64,000 nucleotides of DNA from the NCBI GenBank assembly GCA_036365455.1, contig JAWQUS010000023.1, positions 1,178,001 to 1,242,000 of the forward strand, read 5' to 3'. Origin of the DNA: Macrosoma leucophasiata. Lineage: Eukaryota > Arthropoda > Insecta > Lepidoptera > Hedylidae. Below, piece after piece: positions 31,201 through 40,242 of the stretch. The translations under genes and the position numbers were made by a program. Within the stretch, counting starts at the first letter, position 1, and each line of letters begins with the position of its first letter. The notes below the pieces were generated by a model. The model made no database searches and had not been told where the DNA came from. It saw only the letters and a program-made list of their open reading frames with translations.

Positions 31201-34200
31201 AAAACACAAATCTACCCTCACCCTCACACGCACACTGTCACTAGTTTAATAAACTTGTTGATTCTAGCATTACCTATATTTTGGATAGAAGTTAGTCTCA
31301 CTTGCGTTTGTATTGACTGTTCACCAAATGTGTGACCATAATTTCCTTAGTTTGTAATTAATTTTAGAACAAAATATTACCTGTATCTAAAATTAATGAA
31401 ATCAATTTGGTTATTGATTATATGAACAAACTAGTTTTGGGTTCTACATTCGATCCTGTTACACGTTGTATGTCTTACAGGTCTTAGGGTGTAACGTTAT
31501 TTATTATTTAATTAAACAAAATTAAAGCACAACCATCGATATTGGGACATCGCCAATATCGACAATAGTGTTTATCGACACGCCGCCTTCCCTGACAATG
31601 ACGTTGCGTTAGGCGTACGCGCCATTCGGCGACGGACGACACGGGAGCAGGGTTGCCACCTCTGATTTTTCTAAGGCGCCAGATACTGTGTCATATGCCA
31701 CCAGATTGCAGAAAATTGAAGTAAAAAAAAACCACCAGAATCCACCAAACATAAAAAAATTAAAGTACTTAATAAAAAAGGATTACAGCATGTAATCCAA
31801 ACTAATTATGTGTTTTACTTGCAAAATCGATATTTTGATGACTTACCTAACTTGATCTTTATTGTATAAGGAGTGAAATGAAACTACATGAGTAAAGTAA
31901 GTTAGTTTATCATTCAGTAAACAGAATCAAGACATTTAGATAAAAAAATATAAAAAACAAGTTAAATGTGAAAAGGTCAAAATTCAAGATCATCATATTT
32001 TACAAGTTCTACGACTTCTTCGTCATCATTTTTATATGTTGATACTCCTGTCGACGACGTCGACGTCGATGCTAAAGATGTAGGTTCTTCTTGGAGTTTT
32101 TTATATGAGTACTTCGTATTTTTGCCAATGGCTGCAATGACATCGCTGGGTAAATCGTAATTGTAGCATTCTACACCAATAACTTTCAACCTGTTTCTAA
32201 TAAAAAATATAGCATTTAAAAGTGGCCCAGCCATCTTGTTTCGCAGTCTGTTTTTGACGATGTTCATCACACTAAATATTCTTTCAACGCCTGCATTGGA
32301 ATTAGGTAAAGTTAACGTAGATATGGCGAGGTCAACTAGGTCTCCAAAAACATTAATTTCAGCTGCATTTCTATGTTTATCTACCTCTACCCAAAATTTT
32401 ATAACATCGTTTGTATTTTCCCATTGTACAAAACAGATGTTGTGCCACTGGTTCAGTATTTTGTCGATGTCACTAGCACTATAGCCAAGTTCTTTAGCTA
32501 ATTCTGAAATTGAGTTATCTTTTCCTTGACATAGAATCGTCTTTGGGTCTAATTTTGACATCAGCTCTAGCACTGTATAATTGGTCGGCAGTCTTTGTTG
32601 AATTTCCTTTGCTAGTTTCACATTAAATGCAATACACCTACGTCTTATAACTGATATAGCATCAGATGTTACTGATGTTTTTTCACTCTCGGACTCAAAG
32701 AGGTATCCCATATATGGGACTGGATTGAGGTGACTCTCAATGTCAATCATCAAAAAGTCTTTGTCAGTGGTAGCAGCATTTGGCAACAGTACCCTGTTGC
32801 AAACTGAACGTAAAAGTGTGATAATCACATTTAATAATTTAAGGGGATTTGCAGTTTCGCTTTCAAAGGTTTTGACAGCAATCTGCACATCATTGAGTAC
32901 AGTTTTCAAAAATAGCAAATACAAGTAATTAGATTCGTCCTTGTACATAGAATATAAAATATTTGCAGTATAGCATTGATTGCTCATGAGCCCAAAATGT
33001 AGAGTCAATTCTTGCCATTGTGACAAAATTCTTTGGACTGCAGGTTCAATGGACAACCAGCGTGTGTCACACACCTGCAAAATTTTTAACGGGGTTTCCC
33101 CACAGTTAATTGTTTCGTATATTTCATGGTATTCGCTCTTACGTTTTGTAGAGTGGGAAAACCAATTGTAGGTTTCTCTAATCAAAAATTCTATATTTTT
33201 TGGTAAGGTCTGTTCTGACGCATGTGAAACTGCAAGTTGCAAAGAATGACACGTGCGTCGTATAAGGATTAAATTTAGTATATCATTTTTAAGAATTCTG
33301 TACACCCCATTATGGATTCCTGTCATAACTGACGCATTGTCAGTTCCCAATCCAACCATCTTATTTTTTTCTAAGCCATATTTTTGTAAACAAGATAGAA
33401 GTGCTTCAACAATTCCAGTAGCATCGCTGGTTTTAAGTGGTTCTAGGGCCAAAAACGAAGACACAATTTTTTTTAATTTTCTACTAAAATACCTGATCAC
33501 AATACCAAGTTGCTTGTTCGTACTAATATCGGTTGATTCGTCAATGATGAGACTGTATTTCTGCTGTCCTATGTCCTTAATTAACTCGTCAACGAAGTGT
33601 GGCGCTAAGACATTTTTGATAACTTCGCCACACTTAGTACGATGCATTTTTATATCATTCGTCGCTTTGGAGTCAGAGAAGGCCGATTTCACTAAAACTG
33701 TTAGATGATCAATACAGGAAACGGAACTGTGTTCAGCAATGTAAAGAGCAAGCATTCCTTCAGCTTTAGAAGATTTTGGGTTTGAAAACTTTTCAGCGGG
33801 TGTAAACTTTATCGACTGATTGGCACATATAATTTGCATTTTTTGTTTGTGTTTTTTTGTTTCAACATGTCTTCTCAAGTCAACTAACTTCGCCAATAAA
33901 TCTGATTTGCAAAAGGTGCAAAACGCCTTCGTATCGTCACCAGGAAAAGGTTTCAGCCAGTTTTTGAATTCTGCTAGTGATTCCCATTCTTTTCTGTACT
34001 TTTGTGTATAATTTTTTTTCTTAATTGGTACTTCCATTACTGGAAATCACTTTCACACTCACACACAGTAATTACTAATCACGATTACGATCACTCAATT
34101 AGACAAGAGAATAATTTACCAGAGATGCACCTTATTAACAAAAATCACCTACATCAAACTTATTCCAGACATAGAATGACAGTAGATAAAACGAAAACAA

Positions 34201-36068
34201 TTTTCGACGGCACCTCTGGGATTCCCCGCCTTGGATATACCTATTACATATCGTAATTCTGTCACTATTGACTAGGAAACGGGGAATCCCCGTTCAATAC
34301 AAAACTCCAAAATGGTTAGGGATATCTCTAAAAATTGAGTTGCCAGACCTTACATTTAAAATCCACCAAAAACCGCTAAATAAAATAAAAACGCTATGTA
34401 ACGAAAACATCCCACTAAGAGCTCTGAAAAAGCACCAGTTCTGGTGGAAAAACCACCAAGGTGGCAACCCTGCACGGGAGGACATTTTAAAGCGTCAGAG
34501 TGAGTGCACGTCGCTCTGCGAGCCGTCCGTACCTTTCGTGGCAATTTAAATCTTCATCTTTTATCTTTAAATACATAAATATTCAAGTGTTGTGTTTCCC
34601 CCGCTTTTGGGGACCACGGCACAGTTCGCGGTTACTACCAGCAACTACCTACAACTCCTGGAAATCTGGAAAAGGGCAGTACCTATTTATTTGTCCTAAA
34701 CGGACCCTGTAACCCACGTCCGTTTATAAAATAAATAATTTTGTCTGTCTGCTACATGTTTTTTTTTGTTGGACAACCTAGACTCGACAAGGGGTGGCAA
34801 CTTTTCTTTTGACCTCTGGTTTTTGTGTAGATGTCTATAGGCTGCGGTCATCACTGTAAAGTGACCACACGACGATGACACGACACGACGTAGAAACGTT
34901 TACTTCTAATTAAGTAAGTAAATGTACCTAAATAAATAAAAAAGAGATTAAAGAATTTAATTTAAGATGTCATTAATTCAAGTTTTACTGGTGGTAGAGC
35001 TCCAGTGACGGAGCTCGCGGACGTAGGCACCACTGCATTACCTAATATACTTGCCGCTAAATGGTAGTGTTCAGCACTATTGTGTTCCGGTCAGGTGGTA
35101 ATGTACGGCCCTGTAATAGCCGGCACAGAGGCATAACACCTTAGGCCTCAGGAGTGGTAACGCATATGCATTTTGACCTTGGTCTTTTTGTGGGTGACTA
35201 TAGGCTGCAGTCATCACTTAACATCAATGTGAACTGCATGCTTGTTTGCCACTTTACCAAAATATAAAAAAAAGTACCGATGGCACTCCAAAAAGAAAAG
35301 TAAAGAACTCACCGGTCCTTCTAAATGCATAAGATTACTCTGCCTAAAGTCTCCATGAACAAGGACGGGTCGTCGAATTGGCTTGTAGAAATTTTCAAAG
35401 ATATTCGATTGCCTGAAATTCTCATCTACGAATTTCTCGAATCTATCTTTGTATTCTTCTTTTACTACTTCCATCGATGAAGCCAATATCTTTTCAACAT
35501 ACGGCACAAAATCATCAGGATTTATTTTCATAGTGAATTTCTCTGCTAGCGCTTCGAATTCCTCTGGATATTTCAAGGAATATGCCATAGAGAGCGCGTG
35601 TAGTTTGGCTAGCTGCTCAAAAGCCGTCGAAGCATACCCCCAGCTAACAGTCGAGAATCGATCGAACATTTGAAAGCCTCGATGTATTAAATCTTCTAAT
35701 ACAAGAACCTCTTTCAAGTACTCCTCGCTGCAGTCATAGAATTTTGTTGTCTTCAGCCTATATTCCTCAGCCACTTTATTAGCATCTTCAATTTCTCTGT
35801 ACCTCTTCAAGAGTTGCGTGTAAAAGAAGCATTCAGTTTCGTACATTCTGAATGGAGTCAGTGCACGCATTTTCTCACCAACAATAGCAACTTTCGCGAA
35901 GAGCTTCAAATCTTCTTTGTCTTCCGCTGATAATGTTGCCAGGAACAGTTGAGTTGTGTAATTTGCACCTTCACTCGATATGGGCTTGATTTTGGTGTCA
36001 CAGTCACCATAATTTTGGTCTTTTGCAATTTTTGCGAGGATGTCGCGAAAAGTTTGCTCTGGATCCAT
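28040..36068 (-). CDS. EcKinase/CHK-kinase-like gene E
   Basis: A complete gene: exons 35313-36068, 30590-30820 and 28040-28222 join to 389 codons (252+77+60) plus TAA. Visible: S-E-G-A-N-Y-T-T, F-A-K-V-A-I-V, V-L-V-L-E-D-L-I, intact loop V-H-G-D-F-R-Q-S-N (His238), L-D-Y-Q-T-I-Q in exon 2, and exon 3 opening V-L-P-F-G-L-C-M-S-L-F. Odd residues include S-W-G-Y where the paralogues have T-W-E-Y. The gene is expanded by mobile DNA: intron 1 (4.5 kb) contains the complete hAT transposon in the same orientation, and intron 2 a Helitron with nested R330. No canonical AATAAA was found within 300 nt after the stop. It is divergent from gene F. All catalytic positions are canonical; substrate unknown. 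Confidence 0.92.
28320..28661 (+). pseudogene. Possible non-LTR RT tail fragment
   Basis: A long open plus-strand frame antisense in gene E intron 2 includes R-S-N-M-R-T-K-A-P-L-T-R-A-I and L-D-I-F-S-C-Q-L-S-E-F. This resembles the C-terminal tail of insect non-LTR reverse transcriptases. It is short and lacks catalytic blocks, so the assignment is tentative. Confidence 0.4.
28668..28815 (-). pseudogene. RTE-type LINE 3' coding end
   Basis: Minus-strand translation gives R-W-T-D-D-L-V-K-V-A-G-N-R-W-M and S-S-G-R-L-L-A-E-M before (ATG)n, the usual end of lepidopteran RTE ORF2. Other copies: 54885-55030. Confidence 0.7.
28942..29496 (+). mobile_element. Helitron (AATTGCTGTTCG family) split by R330
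   Basis: Begins A|TCTATATATATAAAAATG and ends GGGTCAGCTAG|T. R330 interrupts it after GTTCGTTAGT; the sequence resumes CTCGCCAAAACCCGAG, exactly the expected continuation. Confidence 0.85.
28976..29277 (-). mobile_element. R330 nested in a Helitron
   Basis: A complete minus-strand copy with a T run (its A-tail) at 28977-29000 and the CCACCAGT terminus at 29277. The uninterrupted Helitron siblings give the empty site; only a 3-bp ACT can be shared between flanks. Confidence 0.85.
29519..30012 (+). repeat. Interspersed repeat split by R330
   Basis: GCGGATTGGCGATCCCAGT... and ...TGACTGCCTGCG...CCGCTAGTGG match the block at 7445-7645. R330 separates the halves after GCTGCTGCCCAT. Confidence 0.6.
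29581..29853 (-). mobile_element. R330 nested copy
   Basis: Minus-strand copy from TTTTTTTTATATTATGAAAG to CTCTACCACCAGT within the 29519-30012 repeat. Confidence 0.8.
30590..30820 (-). CDS. Gene E exon 2
   Basis: 77 codons between a GTTTCAG acceptor and a GTATGG donor. It encodes D-G-K-L-E-I-I-V-L-D-Y-Q and K-L-I-D-H-Y-Y-T-E-L. Confidence 0.92.
30845..31005 (+). mobile_element. R330 repeat, diverged 5' half
   Basis: ACTGGTGGTAGAGTTCCAG through TAACTATCATAGAGACATACC. It begins 24 bp upstream (intron side) of gene E exon 2's acceptor. Confidence 0.65.
31648..34472 (-). mobile_element. Intact autonomous-looking hAT transposon
   Basis: 2,825 bp. The termini share CAGGGTTGCCACCT (left) and its reverse complement (right). 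CACGGGAG flanks both ends exactly (31640-31647 and 34473-34480). A single uninterrupted 686-codon transposase frame fills most of it. Clean ends, duplication and open frame imply recent insertion. It lies in intron 1 of gene E in the gene's sense orientation. Confidence 0.95.
31977..34037 (-). CDS. hAT-family transposase
   Basis: 686 residues, full length for the family. An N-terminal BED-like zinc finger (C40-x2-C43 ... H57-x5-H63) probably binds DNA. The RNase-H-like catalytic core has Asp166 (I-I-D-E-S-T), Asp233 (G-T-D-N-A-S) and Glu585 (N-A-G-V-E-R-I-F-S); the hAT C-H pair (R-R-T-C-H-S, about 260-265) and R-W (326-327) are present. Residues 570-620 form the hAT C-terminal dimerisation region (K-N-R-L-R-N-K-M). 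A low-complexity Ser/Thr tail follows. It would act in the nucleus, excising and inserting its element with 8-bp duplications. It resembles the hAT-derived ZNF862-type group more than classical hobo. No stop or frameshift, so it may be active or recently was. Confidence 0.95.
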   Translation of the reverse strand: MEVPIKKKNYTQKYRKEWESLAEFKNWLKPFPGDDTKAFCTFCKSDLLAKLVDLRRHVETKKHKQKMQIICANQSIKFTPAEKFSNPKSSKAEGMLALYIAEHSSVSCIDHLTVLVKSAFSDSKATNDIKMHRTKCGEVIKNVLAPHFVDELIKDIGQQKYSLIIDESTDISTNKQLGIVIRYFSRKLKKIVSSFLALEPLKTSDATGIVEALLSCLQKYGLEKNKMVGLGTDNASVMTGIHNGVYRILKNDILNLILIRRTCHSLQLAVSHASEQTLPKNIEFLIRETYNWFSHSTKRKSEYHEIYETINCGETPLKILQVCDTRWLSIEPAVQRILSQWQELTLHFGLMSNQCYTANILYSMYKDESNYLYLLFLKTVLNDVQIAVKTFESETANPLKLLNVIITLLRSVCNRVLLPNAATTDKDFLMIDIESHLNPVPYMGYLFESESEKTSVTSDAISVIRRRCIAFNVKLAKEIQQRLPTNYTVLELMSKLDPKTILCQGKDNSISELAKELGYSASDIDKILNQWHNICFVQWENTNDVIKFWVEVDKHRNAAEINVFGDLVDLAISTLTLPNSNAGVERIFSVMNIVKNRLRNKMAGPLLNAIFFIRNRLKVIGVECYNYDLPSDVIAAIGKNTKYSYKKLQEEPTSLASTSTSSTGVSTYKNDDEEVVELVKYDDLEF
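34793..34858 (+). mobile_element. R330 repeat, internal fragment
   Basis: TTTGACCTCTGGTTTTTGTG through GGCTGCGGTCATCAC only. Confidence 0.5.
34986..35273 (+). mobile_element. R330 repeat, full-length, beside gene E exon 1
   Basis: ACTGGTGGTAGAGCTCCAG to a short A run, antisense to gene E and ending 40 bp from the exon 1 donor. Confidence 0.85.
35313..36068 (-). CDS. Gene E exon 1
   Basis: 252 codons from M-D-P-E-Q to H-L-E-G-P, ending at a GTGAGT donor. An R330 copy ends only about 40 bp inside the following intron. Confidence 0.93.
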
Positions 36069-36759
36069 GCTCTTCTACGTCTGTGTATTTTGATGATTGT
36101 TTAATTTATGCGTTACAATAATAATTATAGTAGTAAACAAAACGAAAAGAACGTATTGTTTATACTGATATGATAGGGAATTATTGTGGTCATTAATGAG
36201 ATTAGTCGTACATTGTGTTTATCATTACTTATCTGTTGCACGTATGTTTTTGTCGTGCTGTTGAGGATTGACTCAGCACATGAATGATGAAATAGGTAAC
36301 ACAATATATTAAAAATATTAGGAAAATGCTCAATAAAATTAATTATACCTATTTGATGTGTTCTTAGATCTATCTGCCCAGGACCACGGCAGGCAAAAAG
36401 CTATCGAAACATTTGTTGTTGATTTTAAAAATTATTTTACTATAAAAATATTTTGATGCATGTTATTTTGCCACTTTGTCAACGTAACATATCTTTATGT
36501 ATATTATGTAACTTAAAGTCAATAAATAAATTTGCATTTTAAAGTTAACTTTATTTTTCACAGATTTTCTTCACTTTTAAGTACTTTCTCTATCTCATAC
36601 GATTCAACTCCAATTTTCATATTTTTTTTATCTTTATATCTCATTTGCAATTCGCTTTCATATGATATGATAAAAAGTGGTGACTCCAAAGCTATTTAAC
36701 ATCCCCATTTCCAATACTTTTCATATTCTAATCGATGTCGGCCGAAAAGCCAATTCGCC

Positions 36760-37140
36760 AGTTATCTTTTTAGGGTTCCGTAGTAAACAAGATATCTTTA
36801 CAGTTTCGCCATGTCCGTCTGTCTGTCTGTCTATCTGTCTGTCGGTCTGTCTGTCTGTCCGTCCTCGGTTTAACGCAAAAAATATTGGTACTAGAGACTT
36901 GCAATTTGGCACAAGCATACATCTTAATTACGCCGACAAAATGGTAGAATAAAAATTATTTAGTGTACCTCCCCTACATGTAACGTAAATATTGTTATAT
37001 TATTAGTTTTCCATATAGTGTGGGATATTGTTGTAAAAATATTTATAAATATTTTCATTGCGTTAATCAAACTTAAAAATAAAAACTACGGAACCGTACA
37101 TTGCCCGTGGCCCGACACGCACTTGACCGGTTTTTTAAAT
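36760..37140 (+). mobile_element. Interspersed repeat with GGTTCCGTAG end and (GTCT)n
   Basis: Begins TTTTTAGGGTTCCGTAGT, includes a (GTCT)n tract at 36813-36863, and ends TACGGAACCGTACATTGCCC...GCCGGTTTTTT-like. The family recurs at 42935-44000 and, inverted, at 37870-38000. Unclassified, common in moths. Confidence 0.6.
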
Positions 37141-37679
37141 TAAGTTCTTATAGAAGGAAAACTTATTCACAACACTATCATACCTTCAGATGAGATAGAG
37201 ACAGCAAATCAAATCACTTTCCTCTTGTGGACACACACGTGGAATATTGTTACAAGGAAAATTAAATACAGTTTCCACATTGACTACGACAACAGTTTTA
37301 ATATCCTGTAATTTAAAAACGTGATCACTTCAAACAGTCCAAGGCCTTGTAATTACAAGCGTTGATTACTGTGTTGATTGAGGTAAGTACCTAAATTACA
37401 TAGCAGTGTACAGCAAGATAATAATAATATATGGCACATGAGGAACGGGAAATGTTCCTCCGATTCCTCGGACCAGCCGACCAGGCGAGGTGTTAGTGCA
37501 ACGATTGAATTTGGGAAGTTGTATATGTGCCAACTCCTGAGAATTATTCGTATGTGCGATGTTATTCGATTGACACGCCATCTACCGTAACAGACAAGTA
37601 CAAGACAAGTTTCGTCTGTGTTCCACTAGTTGGCGCCTTCATGTAGTGGACGCTACATACCTTACGTGAGAGACTTCGT

Positions 37680-37830
37680 ATAATTTCAACTTGGTAGAGC
37701 GTTATCTCTTTCGCAAACTGCCTATGTGACGTTTGTCGACCATTTTGATCAAGTTTTGACCAATACCGGACTATTAGTGCTTAAAGTGTGTAAACACAGA
37801 ATAGATAATTATTTATCTATTCCGTGTATC
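37680..37830. mobile_element. TM MITE, partial copy
   Basis: AGAGCGTTATCTCTTTCGC through AATACCGGACTATTAGTGC. The right end is replaced by a near-perfect 15-bp hairpin (ACACAGAATAGATAA / TTATCTATTCCGTGT, one mismatch). Confidence 0.6.
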
Positions 37831-37859
37831 CAACAATAGCTTACACAATATAGAAATCG

Positions 37860-38010
37860 AAAAAAAAAAATTATTCGCGCGTTACATGTAGGGGAGGTAC
37901 TCTAAATAATTTATTATAAATATTTTTTTCATTGTTTTACAAGTATTCTACCACTTTGACGGCGTGATTAAGGTGTATAACTCAACTCAAAAATGTATTT
38001 AATGACTTGG
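37860..38010 (-). mobile_element. Fragment of the GGTTCCGTAG repeat
   Basis: Shares GTTACATGTAGGGGAGGTAC and the AAGTATTCTACCA...GGCGTGATTAAG region, inverted, with 36890-36985. Confidence 0.5.
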
Positions 38011-38726
38011 AAATAATCGAATTTGCTTGTGATAGGTCAAATTTCAAAATATAAAATTAAAGCGAATAACAACTGATACGTTGATTAATATGTCAAAGTA
38101 AGCAAAAATAAAGCGGTCCAAAAATACTTATACTGATATATATACTGAGGTCAGATGGGCGAGGCGTTTTGATAACAATATAATGTACAAAATAATAATT
38201 TTATCATTAGGTACTAAAGTTGAAACAAATATTCCGTTTTCTCGAATTAATTATGGGCTATATATTCATCATCTTAAAATGTCTAATCGATCTTTCGTAA
38301 TTAGGACTTTTTAAAATAAATGAAGTAGGTGCATAATACTATTTCATGTTTAAATTTTTATTTTCTTTTCTTATAATATTAGGCACGTAATAATATTGAG
38401 TACTTTGATTACTCGACATATCTATACCGACTAAATTAAGACAGTAAATATCGAGTGTCTGCACATTAAAGATTTTTCGAAAAAACTGATAGGAGGGAGA
38501 TTAAAGAAGAGTAACAGAAACAAAAAAACATTTTCTGTCTGTCTGTCTGGTAGGTTAAAACTTCCAAATTACTAAACGAGGTCAGTTACATATAATTAGG
38601 AGCGTTGTCAAAACCGGTTGAGGGAAAAAAAGTTATTGTCAATTGAAAATTTACCTACTTCACACAGCTCCAAAACTTTTAAACAGAGTCTATTCTCTGA
38701 CAGAGTTGAATGCGGTTTACATAGGC

Positions 38727-38850
38727 GTTAGTGGCGTTTGTGGCGTTGCTGGTGGTGGCGTTGGTGGTGGCGTGACTGGCGTTGGTGGAATTGGTGGCGT
38801 TGGTGGAGTTGGTAGTGTTGGTGGAGTTGGTGGCTTTGGTGGCGTAAGTC
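38727..38850. repeat. 9-bp minisatellite (GGTGGCGTT-like)
   Basis: About thirteen degenerate 9-mers (GGTGGCGTT, GGTGGAGTT, GGTGGCTTT). It is open in one frame as a Gly-Gly-Val repeat, but nothing else suggests coding. Confidence 0.85.
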
Positions 38851-38939
38851 TAATATCGTGTACAGAGTAGTGTATACGTGTGCATAAGTGTTTTCGTATG
38901 ATTCAAAATTAACCTAAAGTAAGGTAGTATAGCCAAATA

Positions 38940-39000
38940 ATGCTGCCCAAAGTCACTATTTCACGCGAACGAAGTTGCGGGCACAGTATATATAGTATAT
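38940..39000 (+). mobile_element. Helitron 3' end fragment
   Basis: TTTCACGCGAACGAAGTTGCGGGCACAG is the standard lepidopteran Helitron end (GCGGACGAAGTCGCGGGCAACAGCTAG type), degenerate at CTAG. Confidence 0.5.
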
Positions 39001-39483
39001 AATATAAAATACAGTATATATAATATAATATACTAGTTTAAATAATATCTTTCCACTTATTTTTTGTGAGTGTAGAATCAAATAGGTATATTAATTATTT
39101 TCCGTGTGTATTTGTGCTCGTCAAGTAATAAACGCAATGATGACAATGTTGAATGAAATGATGACTGGCAGAGAATACCACTACGTAATACGTCTTATGT
39201 ACATTCATAATGTGCACAAAAGTATAAATAAACAAATAAACGAAATATTTTACAACAATATTCATTAAAACAGACAAATTGAGAAAATTACGAACAAACA
39301 CATAAAACTATTAAGAACACTTGATTTTTTTTAATAACTTCCGTAAACACTGATTTATTTATAGCAAACCGATGCTGCGTCCGCGCACCGCGATTCTACG
39401 CGAGACACTTGGTTATTCGGTCAGATTGACGCAACAGGTCATTACAACAAACTCGTTAACTAGTTGCGAACGGAACACACAAT

Positions 39484-40242
39484 ATGACGGACGCCGAAAT
39501 AACTTTGCGCGAATTCCTGCAAAATGTTTTGGAGGAACTAAAATATTGTCAACATACGCTGAAGATCCAAACCATCAATAGTGGGGGAGCAAACTACACT
39601 TCAGCTCTCTTCTTCGTCGATGTCGCGACACCAGGTCGCGATGACCTGAAGCTCTTCGCCAAAGTAGCTGCCATACCTGATGCTATGAGAAAATATGTGA
39701 ACGGAACCTGGTTATATGAAACCGAGAGGATCGTGTACACGCACTTGGCTAAAATATACGATGAAATCCAGAACCGGCACGAAATACCAGAAGACCAAAG
39801 GTTCGTGTTTCCAAAATTTTACGGCTGCTCAACAATATACGAAAAGGAAACCGTTGTCATGGAAAATTTGGTGGCGAGCGGGTACAACTCCTATGACAGA
39901 TTGAAATCGATGGATTGGGAGTACGCAACTGCAGCTGTGCAGACGCTGGCGAGATTCCACGCCTTGTCCTTTGCATTCGAAAAGGAATATCCCGAGGAGT
40001 TTGAAAAGTTTGTGTCGGAGAGACAATTCAACATGACCAGTTCTGAACCCAATGAAAGCAGTATGGGTGTGTGGCAAAAAATAAAGGATAGGGCTTTGTC
40101 AGTGATCAAGGAGGAGTATAGAGAAAGAGTGATGAATGTGGTCCTGACACATAAGAAGATGGACGTGTTCAACAAGCCGATAAACAAAGCTGTGGTGGCG
40201 CATGGTGATTACCGTTTCAGTAACCTACTGTTTCGAAGACAG
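39484..40242 (+). CDS. Gene F exon 1
   Basis: 253 codons ending L-L-F-R-R-Q at a GTCAGT donor. Confidence 0.93.

Larger units (their letters stand above)
36069..39483. other. Divergent intergenic region between genes E and F
   Basis: About 3.4 kb that must contain both promoters. The first 600 bp upstream of E are AT-rich and free of recognised repeats; so are the last 300 bp upstream of F, where TTTATAGC (39357) and TCAGAT (39421) are weak TATA- and initiator-like words at a non-ideal spacing. The middle holds repeats listed separately. Confidence 0.5.

Noticed and set aside
36813..36863. CRISPR-like or regulatory repeat
   Set aside because: Simple (GTCT)n microsatellite within an interspersed repeat; no spacer structure. 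No CRISPR features expected or seen.
38643..38870. 75-codon Gly-rich protein
   Set aside because: The frame is a product of the 9-bp minisatellite; no start context, homology or splice signals.
39357..39426. TATA box and initiator for gene F
   Set aside because: TTTATAGC and TCAGAT are about 60 bp apart, not the usual 30, and no downstream promoter element was found; too weak to annotate as a promoter.
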